A stretch of 64,000 nucleotides of DNA from Azolla caroliniana (lineage: Eukaryota; Polypodiophyta): the NCBI GenBank assembly GCA_043228905.1, contig JBHGNT010000005.1, forward strand, positions 12,834,001 to 12,898,000, read 5' to 3'. Positions 26,673 to 38,792 of the stretch are shown piece after piece. The stretch's first letter is position 1. The number at the start of each line of letters is the position of its first letter. The notes under the pieces are model-generated. The model saw only the letters and a program-made list of their open reading frames with translations, made no database searches and had not been told where the DNA came from. The translations under genes and the position numbers were made by a program.

Positions 26673-29600
26673 ATGAATACTCAAATGGGAAGCATTCTTC
26701 CTACTGAGAAGCTTGACAGAACGAACTTTGCATCTTGGGAATACAAGATGCACCAATACCTTGTCGGACAAGGCTACTGGAGCTACATCGAAGGAGCTCA
26801 TGAATCACACCCCAACCCCACACATGCTGACTATCCCGCTTGGGAGCAGGCCACAAGCCGTGTGTTGTATTGCCTTGCATCATGTGTTCATGATCATATG
26901 CTTGGCTACATTCGAGAGGCAAAAACGCCGAAGTAGGCGTGGGAAAACCTCAAGAAGATCTTTGCAGCCAATACGGCCACACGAAAGCTCCAACTTCGAC
27001 AAGAGTTGAACAATCTTCAACAAAGAGACATGTCAATGGGCAACTACACCTTAAAGATCAAGGAGTGGTGCGATGCACTTGGATCGATCAATGTTAGCAT
27101 TAATGACGAAGAAATGGTGCAGATATGCCTCGGTGGCTTGGCACCGCGATTTGGCGCAATAAGATCGGCCGTTCTCGCGAGAGAGAATCCTCACTCCTTT
27201 TTTAATCTCCAATCATTGTTGCTAGTCGAAGAGAATCACATGCGTCAAAGGAACAACGCGCATGACGGACAAATGCTATATTCGAACTTCAATGGAGGAA
27301 GAGGACAAAGCCGCGGACGGAGAGGTCGTTTCGGCCAAGGCCGACACAACCATGAGCGTAACTCCCACCAATGGCAAGGGGACAGAAATGGCCCCAGAGA
27401 GTTCGGCGGAAGGGGGAGTCATCACGCCGAACCAAGTAACCATAGGAACCCAGTTGAGTGCGGGTATTGTGGAAAACCTGGTCACTACGAAGAGGAGTGT
27501 TGGAAGAAGAAGTGTGAGCAAGGCCGACAACTAACAAATTACGCCACAAACTCCAACTACGGCGACCGCGACAGAATGTTCATAATGAAGCACGAAGCGC
27601 ACTCAATGTCCGCACTTGTGTCAACTACCGCTTCCACTCCGAACAACGTATGGTTTGTCGATTCGGGAGCATCCAATCACATGACGTCCCATGAAGATTG
27701 GTTTCGGGAACTTCAGAAGCCTGAACGTCCCGGATATGTCGAAACAGGAGATGACACGACTCACCCCATATAGCATATCGGGAACGTCCCATTCAGAAAC
27801 GACGGCAAACAGACCTACCTCAAGAACGTGCTGCATGTCCCCACCATTACGAAAAACCTGGTCTCAGTGGGTCAAATTGTCGAACAAGGAATGCAAGTAT
27901 GCTTCAATAATTATGGATGCTTCATCGAAAAAGGCGATCAAGTCGTAGCTCACGACCGACGAGAAGGTCGTATGTTCATCCTGCATGTCCCTACCATTAC
28001 GAAAAACCTGGTCTCAGTCGGTCAAATTGTCGAACAAGGAATGCAAGTATGCTTCAATAATGATGGATGCTTCATCGAAAAAGGCGATCAAGTCGTAGCT
28101 CACGACCGACGAGAAGGCCGTATGTTCATCCTGCATGTCCCCACCATTACGAAAAACCTGGTCTCAGTCGGTCAAATTGTCGAACAAGGAATGCAAGTAT
28201 GCTTCAATAATGATGGATGCTTCATCGAAAAAGGCGATCAAGTCGTAGCTCACGACCGACGAGAAGGCCGTATGTTCATCCTCGAATCGAGCGAGGTAAA
28301 CTCGGCCATGTACGCAAAGGGCCAGAAAGTCGAAACCGACTTAAAACTGTGGCACAAGAGAATCAACCACATTAATCTCCAGAAGCTACAAAGCATGCAA
28401 CCGAAAGGAGTCGTAATCGGACTCCCGAACTTTACGGCAAAGGAGATTACATGCTTATGTGAAGCATGTCAGTTCGGAAAGCAACGCCGTCACCCATTCC
28501 CTAATGAGCGGAATGTGAGCAAAGGGATCCTGGATGTAATACATTCAGATGTATGGGTACTAGCTTAGACAACAACATTCGGCGGATGCCGATACTATGT
28601 CACGTTCATCGACGACTTCTCCAGGAACACCTGGATCTATCTGATGAAGTAGAAGAGTGAAGTGCTCAAGCACTTCCAGACATTCAAAGCCAAAGTCGAA
28701 AAAACTGCGGGATGACATGTACGCTGTCTTCGATAAGATGGAGGCAAATAATAATTTTCGGTGTATCTCCGAAAAGAAGGAATCCGATGAGAGTTCTCGT
28801 GTCGACACACGCCTCAGCAAAACAACGTAGCAGAGCGTAAAAATCGCCATGTAGTAGAAGTCGCACGAGCCATGTTAAACGAGAAGAACCTGCCGAAATC
28901 ATATTGGGCAGAAGCGGCAAATACGACCGTATATCTCATGAACAGGTGCACAACCTCGGGAGTACATGATATAACTCTGCATGAGAAGTTCTTTGGAAAG
29001 AAGCTGGACTTGTCACATGTTCGCATTTTCGGTTCTATCGCCTATGTACATATTCCCGATGATACACGGCAAAAGCTTGACCCAAAGTTGGAGAAATGTA
29101 TCCTCGTAGGATACTCACTTGAATAGAAGGGGTACAAATACTACAACCCCTCTACCCGTAAGGTTTGAACAAGTCGAGACGTAGTCTTCGACGAATACGC
29201 ATCTTGGTACGCACCTGAGAATACTTCAACTCCAACCCCGCTCGATGCGGATGACACTGAAATAGAAATAGAAGCTAAGGATCGGCTCACACAGATGTTA
29301 GAAGACAACCCAATTTTGACACGACTGAGTGGGCCATCAGAGCCACCGAGTGATGAAAGCACATCTCGGCCGAGTCCGAAGCTGGACAAAGGGAAGGCGA
29401 AAATGCAGGAATATGAAGATCAGGAAGAGACCGAGATGCTTCACTCTTTTGATAGTGAATTTGAAGATCTCGACATTCGCATAGATGGAACAAAGAAAGC
29501 CATACTCCCCACGGATCGAGAGTTACGCCGATCCATACGTGAAAAGAACCCCGTAAACCGCTACGGCTACGACGAGTACATGGCGTATCACTACGCTTTT

Positions 29601-29934
29601 ATGATGAAAGTAGCGTCAGTACGGGAATCGGAAACGCTTTCCGAAGCCGCAAAGGATCCGCGATGGGTCGACAGGATGAATGAGGAGATGGAAGCTTTAT
29701 GCAAAAACGAGACATGGGATCTCGTTCCCTCCCCTCGAACAAGAAAGTGATTGGCTGTAGATGGATATACAAAGTAAAATACAATGCTGATGGATCCGTA
29801 AATCGCTTCAAATCACGGCTCGTTGCGAAAGGCTATGCGCAAACGCACAACATAGACTACGAAGAAACCTTTGCCCCAGTGGCAAAGATGACAATTGTAC
29901 GGACAATAATTGCACTCGCAGTAGCGAAGGGATG
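26673..29934 (+). pseudogene. Cop2 gag-pol, first part (gag, protease, integrase, RT start)
   Basis: ATG at 26673 (MNTQMGSILPTEKLDR). Gag carries a zinc knuckle CGYCGKPGHYEEEC at about 27459-27500; the protease active site is VDSGASNHM at about 27655. A 50-codon unit is repeated three times (27831-28280) before the pre-integrase domain (LWHKRINH, CEACQFGKQ). Integrase follows (DVIHSDVW, FIDDFSR, NNVAERKNRHV with a stop, YWAEAANTTVYLMNRC), then the linker and the start of RT (WIYKVKYNADGS, ARLVAKGYAQ-like, ETFAPVAKM). Stops include 26934-26936, 27771-27773 and 28566-28568; frame changes lie near 28700 and 29745. RT stops at the Chr2 insertion after GGATG. Confidence 0.88.
27831..28280 (+). repeat. 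In-frame 150-bp tandem triplication in Cop2 pol
   Basis: Three head-to-tail units (27831-27980, 27981-28130, 28131-28280), each beginning ctgcatgtcc and encoding LHVPTITKNLVSVGQ ... REGRMFI. Only a few substitutions separate them (for example tta/tga at about 27912), and all three stay in frame. Confidence 0.97.
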
Positions 29935-30408
29935 TGTTAAGAGTCTATTACTAATCAATAGACCAAATTAAGTAAAAAGGAAGAAAATAGATTGGATAGA
30001 AGAACCCGTTCCACCCGACCACCCCCGAGCTATGATCTAGACATAGCCAACCTACCACCGACGTCCCATACCGCCGGATATTAGGATGACTAATACCTTG
30101 GAAGAGATAAACACGATCGTCGAGACGAAAGCCTAGCCCGCACCACCGGTGTCTACGACAGCAGCCTTCCGACGTGATGATCCTTATGAGGGTAGCTAAG
30201 CCTCATATTTATACCTTTTCCTAGGCCCCTTGAATAGATGTGCCTTTCTAAAAGGCTCTCTATTCATTGGTTGTCTAAATCATGATAGTGCATGCACATA
30301 TCATTCATTCTATCCAATCATTAGTCCCCTTTTTAATAATAGTGAACATACCCTTCACTAATGTAAATATTAGTGACCTACCCTCACCAACGTTATGTGT
30401 ACATAACA
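29935..30408 (-). repeat. 3' LTR of Chr2
   Basis: 474 bp; on the minus strand it starts TGTTATGTAC and ends CTTAACA. The TATA box is GGTATAAATATGAGG on the minus strand at about 30208-30222. Equal in length to the 5' LTR, with one difference. Confidence 0.96.
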
Positions 30409-30415
30409 TACTCCC

Positions 30416-33400
30416 CTACTTCAAAAGATTGCACTCTTGCAATATAAAGTGAGGAAATTGTGCCTTAAGCGAATGCTCGCGTTCCCATGTGGCATCATCA
30501 ATAGGTTTATCCATCCATTTGATCTTGAATAGCCGAATCTCTTTAGAACGTAAACGTTTAGTACGAGAATCAAGAATTCATTCAGGAACATGAGGTTTGT
30601 AAGAAAAATCCTCTAATGTTACAAGATCTTGGATTGTGATGGTGTTATCACCAGAGCCTAAAAATGGTTTTAGACGACTGACGTGAAAAACAGGATGAAT
30701 ACCAACGTTACGAGGTAAGGCAAGGTGATAAGCAGATGACCCAACTCGCTTAAGGATTTCAAATGGGCCACAATATCGTGGGGCTAACTTAGCGCACTTG
30801 CCCGTAGATAATGACGTAGAATCAGTCGGGACACGCAAAAAAACTTTTTGACCAATAGTAAATGCACGAGGACGTCTATCCTGATCAGCATAAAATCGAG
30901 CACGATCTTGAGCTGTCTTGACATTTTCTTTGGCAATATGCAACATTTGGTTCATGTCTTGCAAAAAATTGCGTGTACTGTCTAATGTATCACGATGAAT
31001 CGTGACATCAACTGGGGCACGTGGCTGAAAACCATACATCAACATAAAAGGACTATATCCAGTGGATGTATGTTTAGAGCTATTATAGGCAAATTCTAAG
31101 ATAGGAAGGTATTGCTCCCACTTAGAAGGGGTTTTTGCTACATAAGCTCGAAGCATGTCCTCAATAATTTGATTAACTCGTTCAGTTTGTCCATCAGACT
31201 AAGGATGATCTGCGGAACTCATGCTCAACGTAGTTTCTATTTTCTTAAAGACCTGAGTCCAAAAGTCACTAGTAAACTTGGAATCTCGATCACTAACAAT
31301 ATCCATCGGTAATCCATAAAAACGAAATAACTCATCAACAAATTAATAAGCCAACTGTTGAGCGGTTACCGTGGTTTTTGTAGGAATAAATCTAGCTAAT
31401 TTTGTTAGCCTGTCAACGACAACCCATATGGCATCATGACCCCTCTGTGTACGAGGTAAACTAACAATAAAATCCATCGAGATACTTTCCCATTTATTGT
31501 TGGGAATATCTAAGGGATGTAAAAGACCATCAGCTTTAAGTCGTTCCGACTTATTAATCTGACATTGTAAGCATTGAGTTACGTATTTATGCACGTCAGA
31601 GCGCATCTTAGGCCAGAAAAAAGTACACGAGATGAGAACGAGTGTGCGTTGTATTCCAGGATGACCAGCAGATGGTGCATCATGACATTCATGAAAAATT
31701 TTCTGTTTAACATTTGGTAAATCTGGAACACAGACCTTTCCACTACGGTAGAGCAAACCGTTTGTAATGTGAAAGGTCGCCTTCGAGGGTAGGGTGCTAG
31801 TATCGGCATCTAAACCAGATTCGGCTTTCGTCTAGTATTTTGAGAAATAACTGTCATCAAGGTATTTCCCTCGAAGGTGATCTAAAAGATCAGATTTTAT
31901 TTCCGTGAAGCTAAGCATGTTAACTTCTTTAATGCGACTAAGAGCATCAGCAACGGTGTTCATAGAACCCTTGCGATATCGTATGGAAAAATCAAAATCT
32001 TGCATAAGGTCAGCCCAACGGCCTTTACGACCAACAAGATCGGGCTGGTCACAAAAATACTTTAATGATTGATGGTCTGTTGTAACCACAAATTTATTTC
32101 CATAGAGATAGTGCCTCCATGTTTTAAGTGCGTGTATCACCGCAAACAACTCTTTCTCTTGAACCGAATACCGAGATTGAGCAGCATCAAGCTTCTTACT
32201 TTCAAAAGCAATAGGGTGACCACCTTGATAAAGAACGACACCAATAGCATAATCACTAGCATCGGTTTCAATTGAGAAAGGCTTAGAAGGGTCTGGTAAT
32301 AGAAGAGTGGGAGCCTGACACACATGCTCCTTGAGTGTCTCAAATGATTTGTCAAGTTGTTCATTCCATGAAATTGGTTTGACAGACTTACGTGGATGAC
32401 CTTTTAAAAGGTCAGTTAATGGCGTAGTCAATTTGGAATAGTTACGAATTGATTTTCGTAAAAATCCAACAAACCCTAAGAATGATCTAAGTTCACGAAT
32501 ATTACGAGGAATGGGCCAAAGTTTAACCTTTTCAATACGAGAAGGTTCAATTTCAACGCCATTTTCTGTAATTAAATGACCTAGGTACACAATAGATTTT
32601 TGGAAGAAGTCACATTTTGAATGTTTTGCATAGAAAGAGTTGTCACGCAACTTTCGCAAAACAAATCGAACATGTTGAACATGATCTTGCAAGGTACGGC
32701 TATATATCAAAATATCATCCAAGAAGACGACAACAAAATCACCGAGTTGATCTCGGAAAACATCATTCATCGCTTGTTGGAATGTGGCTGGAGCATTAGT
32801 CAACCCAAATGGCATGACTAAAAACTCATAATGGCCATAGCACGTACGAAAAGCGGTTTTAGGAATATCATCCTCGGCAATGCGAATCTGATGATAACCA
32901 GTTCGTAAGTCAATTTTCGTAAAATATCGAGCCCCGTGCAAACGATCAATCAAATCATCGGCACGAGGTAATGGATATGCATTCTTAATTGTCATTTTAT
33001 TCAAACGGCGATAATTGATACACATTCGCCACAAACCTTCCTTCTTCTTGACTAATAGAACTGGCGCACCCCAAGGTGATTTACTATACCTAATGTGGCC
33101 CATACTCAAGTATTCCTTAAGTTGTTTAGCGATCTCATCCTCTTCTAATCGACTAAGTCGGTAAGGTGGAATGCTCACAGGAGCAGCCCCAGGGATGAGT
33201 TCAATTTGATGGTCCACATTACGTTTAGGTGGTAAAGTAAGCGGTAATTCAGTAGGAAACACATCTTGAAAATCCTCTAAAATAGAGTCGAGTAATCGTT
33301 GCTCAAAATGTGGTAATTGTGTGGCGTCAATATTAAAATAATAAAATTGAACCGCAGGATCAATTACACACGAATAAATTAATGAACTAGAATACTCACT

Positions 33401-34819
33401 TAAAGATTTAGAAGACACAAGTGAATGAGAAGGAAGTTTGGAACATTGAATAAAATGTTTACAATTATTAAGTTCAAATGTGATTGAGTGATTAACCTAA
33501 TCAATGGACAAAGAAGGGTTTTTATTAAAAAACCAAGGATATCCTAAAATGACATCTGCGGATTGTAATTTCATAACATGAAAGTCACGCTTCTCCAAAT
33601 AAGTATCTATTTGAATTGGCAGTTGACAAACAATGCCACTGATGTATTGAACGTTTCCATTTGCCATGTGAACTTGATAGATATGATCACTTGCGTTTAT
33701 GTGGAGCTCCATTTGCTGCACAAAGTGATCATTAAGAAAATTGTGAGAACTACCGGAATCAAACAAGAAATGTGCTTGTGTTCCATTGATATATCCGACT
33801 GCTCGGAGTAAATCATTAGGTCCAAGTAAATGTGAAGGAAAAGTGCATTCACATAAACTTAAGTGATTGGTATGAACTTCAACAATATCAAAAGACTCAC
33901 CTGTGTGACTCGTAGATTTGTCTTGAGGAGGGGTGTTCATTGACTTCCTCTCAAGACGAAGACAGGTATCCTTTGTGTGGCCCCGCTTCTTGCAATATGC
34001 ACAGAAGAGATTCAGTTTCTTTGAGTCGCGGTCAAGAGTGTCACTGGATTGCTTACGTTTCCCAATGAACTTGACATTCGGAGTTTTGGCGAACTCAGGT
34101 TTATTGTGGTCTTTCTTGGAAGTCCTATGGTATCGCAGCACAATGTTGACGGCTTCCTCGAAAGTTGTGGGGTCCTTGTCATGGAAGATCCAATGATAAT
34201 CCCCATTGGGAATACCATTCAAAAAACAAGCGACAAACCATTTCTCACCCGTAAGTCCCGATTTTTGGATCTGGGTCCGAGCGTGATGCACATAATCCTC
34301 GAGAGAGGTAAATGGCTTACTAGACAATGTGAGCAAGTGTTGCGCTTGTTCGGTTTGAGAAGGTGGCTGCAAGAATTGTTTCTTAAAAACATCAACGAAA
34401 CCTTCCCAAGTTGTGGGTAAGTTTTTTGCGGTCCTTAGGCCACGCCACCAAGCAGCAGCTCGGCCACCTAACTCACGACCGACATAACCAATTTTTACTG
34501 CATCGGGCTTGGGATGAAGCTCAAAGTGAGACTCCCAACGACCAAGCCAAGTGCTAATAGCCTCCTCGGTTCTTTCTTTCTTATCTCCCTTGAAAGGCGT
34601 GACTACGAAGGAAGGTTCACCTTCTTTCTTGGACTCAATAGTTAATTCTTGGAATTTCTTTTCCAATGCCATATTGGCCTGTCTCATTTCGGCCAATTGA
34701 TTCAAGGTAGTAGTGAGCAATTGCTCAATAGTGATCTCAGCTTGTGTGCGAGATGCGGATTGGGGTTGAGAGGTCTCATTTGGAGAGATCGTTCCAACTG
34801 CGTTCAAAACTTGTTCCAT
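30416..34819 (-). pseudogene. Chr2 gag-pol, one frame with five nonsense codons
   Basis: 1,468 codons from ATG (34817-34819) to TAG (30416-30418). Gag has a zinc knuckle CAYCKKRGHTKDTC (about 33961-34003); the protease is FLFDSGSSHNFL. RT has YRLSRLEEDEI, FGLTNAPATFQQ and the catalytic FLDDILIYS; RNase H begins TDASDYAIG; integrase has the H-H-C-C finger, SMDFI, and PTKTTV. The tail after 30577 (ILDSRTKRLRSKE, IKWM, ATWE) looks like a chromodomain. Stops: 33494-33496 (TAG in SID-VN), 31829-31831 (TAG in SKY-TK), 31340-31342 (TAA), 31199-31201 (TAG in HP-SDGQ) and 30575-30577 (TGA). Chr1 has W at the first two; all five can be read as C-to-T or G-to-A. No frameshift in 4.4 kb. Confidence 0.93.
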
Positions 34820-36558
34820 GATGCACGCTGTGGGTATGCAATAAAATAAGGAGGTTCAGAAAATACACAAGCAAAATGAATGCTTGAAATTTTGATTGAA
34901 AGAACTTTATCCAAGAAAGTATCTCATGTCTTTACCCCTCTAGACATATGAGATGTGATTCGAGATCCGATAACTATGGTAACACTATGGTGTTTTAAAA
35001 ACCATGGGGGACAACATAGCTAAGATGTATTTCTCGGATCTCTATCTTGAGTAATCATGGCGGCTCCCCGAGGCTCAACCATGGTTCTTACATCAATGAA
35101 ATTTCTTAGATAGCCTTATATTAATGCCAACCCATCATGTATTATATGGTCGAGAAAGTGTATTACGTGAAAAAACAAGTGCACTCACAAGTAATATTCT
35201 AGTCTTGCGAGCAATAAGCAAACGTGATGATAAAATGATAAAATAAGGCACTACTCATAAGAGTTAAGTAGTGACGAAAACAAGGGTAAAAAAAAAGAAC
35301 CCATGTGTTACCTACGAAAAAAACAATGTCACAAATAAATGGGAAGTGCAAGGTATGCACATATACATCCCAATATGATTGTTATAACTTGCACAATTGT
35401 GACATAAGCCACAAATTGATACAAGTGATGACGGTGTTGTGCGCAAAGATGTAATACTCAAATCCATGAGTAAAACATCAATAAGGGAACTCATATGGTT
35501 TTACTCGTTTTCTAAGGCTTGATGATAAGAGTTAAACCTAGATGACCCGTTGAAAAAAAATCGTTCAACAAGCCACTCCATACGAAAAAATAGTCTACAC
35601 GTAAAGGTTACATTAAAAATAAACGATGTAAATACTTTATACATGAAAAGGAAGTGGAAAAAGGAGAGTTAATTGTGGGCGGGTAAATAATAATTACTAG
35701 AAAATCATATAAGTGAAACAATACTTATGAAATTAAAATTTAATTAGAATAATCAACAATTAGGTGTATGGAATCAAACATGCCCTAAGATACGAAACCC
35801 TAGGGTAGTTGACATGGACCTCCTCAAGACCACCACATATCCCTAGAATCGGCCAAGTAATGGCTAATTAAAGAGGAAAGTGGCATAGGTAAGTGACATA
35901 TACCTCGTCAAGGCCACATCATCCCTTAGAATCGGCCAATTGATGGCTAATTAAAAAGGAAAGTGGCATATGTAAGCTACATATACCTTGTCAAGGCCAC
36001 AACATCCCATAGAATCGGCCAATTGATGGCTTAATAGAGAGTAGAGTGGCATAGGTAGGCAACATACACCTCGTCAAGGCCACATCATCCCTTAGAATCG
36101 GCCAAGTGATGGCTCAATAGAGGGGAAGAGTGGTATACTCAACATCATATGCAAAACGGCCATGAGATAAGCGTGTGCGATTAGAGCAAACACGCTCGAC
36201 CCAATGCACAAGAATAATTATTATCGTAAGAGTTCAAGAGAGGAGAGAGTGGGATATATATCGCAATATGCAAAAGGCCATGAATTGAGCGTGTGCGATT
36301 AGTGCAAACACGCTCGGCCCGATGCATAATAATAAGTAAAATCGTAGCGTAGTAGGAGGTAGAAAGAAAGAGAATAAAACGTAATACCAATTTGATTCGA
36401 CCATAAAGAACGCATAATAGAAAAAGAGAAGAGATCAAAAAAGAAGAATACCGGGTTTAGAGTGTTGTTTTGATCCTGAGAAGAGCATGACGAGCCTTGT
36501 TAGATCCCCCTCGCTCACACGCAAAAAACATCAAAACAACAAAAAAATTGTTAGTAAA
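34820..36558 (-). other. Long leader of Chr2 with tandem repeats
   Basis: 1.74 kb between primer site and gag without a usable frame. It contains four units of exactly 83 bp (the anchor gaatcggcca starts at 35846, 35929, 36012 and 36095), then two units of about 118 bp (36170 and 36288). Each of the latter carries an inverted repeat, gcgtgt ... acacgc, that could fold as a hairpin. Such a region could hold packaging or translation signals; that is inference. Confidence 0.85.
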
Positions 36559-36559
36559 A

Positions 36560-37046
36560 GCTCTGATACCACTGTTAAGAGTCTATTACTAATCAATAGA
36601 CCAAATCAAGTAAAAAGGAAGAAAATAGATTGGATAGAAGAACCCGTTCCACCCGACCACCCCCGAGCTATGATCTAGACATAGCCAACCTACCACCGAC
36701 GTCCCATACCGCCGGATATTAGGATGACTAATACCTTGGAAGAGATAAACACGATCGTCGAGACGAAAGCCTAGCCCGCACCACCGGTGTCTACGACAGC
36801 AGCCTTCCGACGTGATGATCCTTATGAGGGTAGCTAAGCCTCATATTTATACCTTTTCCTAGGCCCCTTGAATAGATGTGCCTTTCTAAAAGGCTCTCTA
36901 TTCATTGGTTGTCTAAATCATGATAGTGCATGCACATATCATTCATTCTATCCAATCATTAGTCCCCTTTTTAATAATAGTGAACATACCCTTCACTAAT
37001 GTAAATATTAGTGACCTACCCTCACCAACGTTATGTGTACATAACA
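36560..37046 (-). repeat. 5' LTR of Chr2 and primer site
   Basis: The LTR is 36573-37046. Next to it, gctctgatacca at 36560-36571 is the reverse complement of TGGTATCAGAGC, the initiator-Met tRNA primer site, which fixes the minus orientation of the element. Confidence 0.96.
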
Positions 37047-38210
37047 GGATGGCACCTCCACCAGATGGACGTGAAAAATGCTTTCCTCCAAGGAGAGTTA
37101 GAAGAAGAGGTGTACATGATACGACCACCCGGATTCGAATCGCGTAAACATCCGCACGCCGTATGCCGACTCAAAAAGCCACTCTACGACCTCAAACAAG
37201 CACCGTGTGCTTGGCATTCGAAGATCACACAATATCTTCATCAAGTCGGATTTCAGATGTCAAAATCCGATACTTCTCTGTACATCCGAAATGAGTCGAA
37301 TAGCCCGATCATCATCATCCTATTCGTGGATGACTTGGTCATCGAAGGAAAGGATCTCATTGAGATCAACAAAGTCAAAACACTTCTCTCCTACAGATTC
37401 GAAATGAAAGACCTGCACGAACTCCATTACTTCCTAGGCATTGAAGTAATTTGGATACCAGTTGGGATAATGATCTCACAACGGCACTATGTCCTTAACT
37501 TACTCTACAAGTTCGGAATGACCGACTGTAAGCCTATGTCTACCCCTCTCGATCGTAACCTAAAGATTGATGCCAATTCCGGAACTGCTGAGAGTGAGCC
37601 GACTCAGTATCAACAACAGATCGGTAGTTTGATCTATCTAACCATTACGCGACCTGACCTCAGTTATTCAATCGGCCTACTTAGGCAATTCATGCAGAAT
37701 CCACGAAACCTTCATCTTGATTGTGCTAAGAGGATACTACAGTATGTCAATACGACAATGGCCTACGATATCATGTATAAGTCGAACACGACTATTCGAC
37801 TTGAAGGGTACACCGACGCGGACTAGGCAGGATATAAAGTGGATAGACGATCCACCTCAGGATTTGTCTTCTCCCTCGGCAGTGGAGAAATCTCCTGGAG
37901 CAGCAAGAAACAACTGACAGTCGCACTGTCGAGCACGGAAGCCGAATATAGGGGCGCAATAGTCGCCGCATGAGAAGCCGTATGGCTTAAACGCATACTA
38001 AAGGATCTGGGCGTTCCCATCAACGATCCAATTCGTCTCTACTGCGACAACATGAGCAGTATCTACCTGGCGTGGAACCCCGTCTTTCACGCGCGGACTA
38101 AACATATCGAAGTGCATTACCACTTCATTCGTGAGCGCGTAGCATACAGGCCGGCGAGATCGATCTACAACATACCAGTACACACCTCCAAGTTGCTGAT
38201 ATGTTTACGA
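37047..38210 (+). pseudogene. Cop2 pol, second part (RT and RNase H)
   Basis: Continues RT from the target duplication GGATG: WHLHQMDVKNAFLQGEL, KKPLYDLKQAP, and the catalytic block LFVDDLVI (FVDD at 37323-37334, where most copia have YVDD). Then IGSLIYLTITRPDL and RNase H (TDAD-stop-AG, STSGF, SSTEAEY). Stops at 37824-37826 (TAG, probably from TGG) and about 37971. The C-terminal ARTKHIEVHYHFIRE is followed by a frame change. Confidence 0.9.
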
Positions 38211-38444
38211 AGGCCTTGGGAATTGACAAGCTCGGGCAATTTGCATCGGACATTGGTCTCACAACATCTACATTGCCGAACTTGAGGGGGAGTACAGGTA
38301 CAGGCGACATGGAAGCAATACACAACGATACGCAACACATACGCAATTGATCAAGTACGCGAGTATGCAACACAGTTGACTAGACAAGTCGAAGTACGAA
38401 CCAAACAACCTTCTCGATAGATAGAAGTTGTGCTCGAAGGGGCG

Positions 38445-38681
38445 TGTTGAGAGTCGAACACAACTTCCCTTAGATAGGTTTCACACTAGCTCATGGACAT
38501 GTTGGGCTAGTTTTGTAAATAATAGAAAGGGCACTTGCCCTAGCTTAGTTGGTATATAAACCAACGCATTGTAACTTAGTTGTTGTTGGATGTTTTATGC
38601 TTTGATGTAATTTTGGTTAATATACAGTTTGTCTATCTCTGTCGTAAAAGCTCTCTCTCTCACTCCCTCTCTCTATGTCTT

Positions 38682-38746
<65 letters not shown>

Positions 38747-38792
38747 ATATTCCACTGCATTATAACCACTCTTGCCTCCTCATTTCTTTACA
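38445..38792 (+). repeat. 3' LTR of Cop2
   Basis: 348 bp. Differs from the 5' LTR by about six substitutions and by an (AC)n run of about 62 bases (38683-38744), which accounts for the extra length. Followed by the target duplication AAACG. Confidence 0.95.

Larger units (their letters stand above)
29935..37046 (-). mobile_element. Chr2: young Ty3/gypsy chromovirus
   Basis: LTRs of exactly 474 bp each (29935-30408 and 36573-37046), differing at one base (29969 T, 36607 C). Perfect target duplication GGATG (29930-29934 and 37047-37051) in Cop2 RT. Minus orientation: primer site at 36560-36571, purine tract (rc of tactcccctactt) at 30409-30421. One long frame, 34819 down to 30416, encodes gag, protease, RT, RNase H, integrase and a chromodomain-like tail, with five stops and no frameshift. 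Confidence 0.96.
26258..38792 (+). mobile_element. Cop2: complete Ty1/copia element, interrupted by Chr2
   Basis: LTRs at 26258-26571 and 38445-38792, and a perfect target duplication AAACG (26253-26257 and 38793-38797). Initiator-Met primer site TGGTATCAGAGC at 26572-26583; purine tract tcgaaggggcg ends at 38444. Internal order is gag, protease, integrase, RT, RNase H (copia order). Chr2 sits in RT at 29935-37046. About six LTR substitutions plus a microsatellite difference make it older than Chr2. Confidence 0.95.

Noticed and set aside
27831-28280. CRISPR-like array
   Set aside because: Units are 150 bp, contiguous, without spacers, and encode protein in frame; this is a eukaryotic genome.
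35846-36140. Centromeric or satellite DNA
   Set aside because: Only four 83-bp units, confined to the leader of one retrotransposon.
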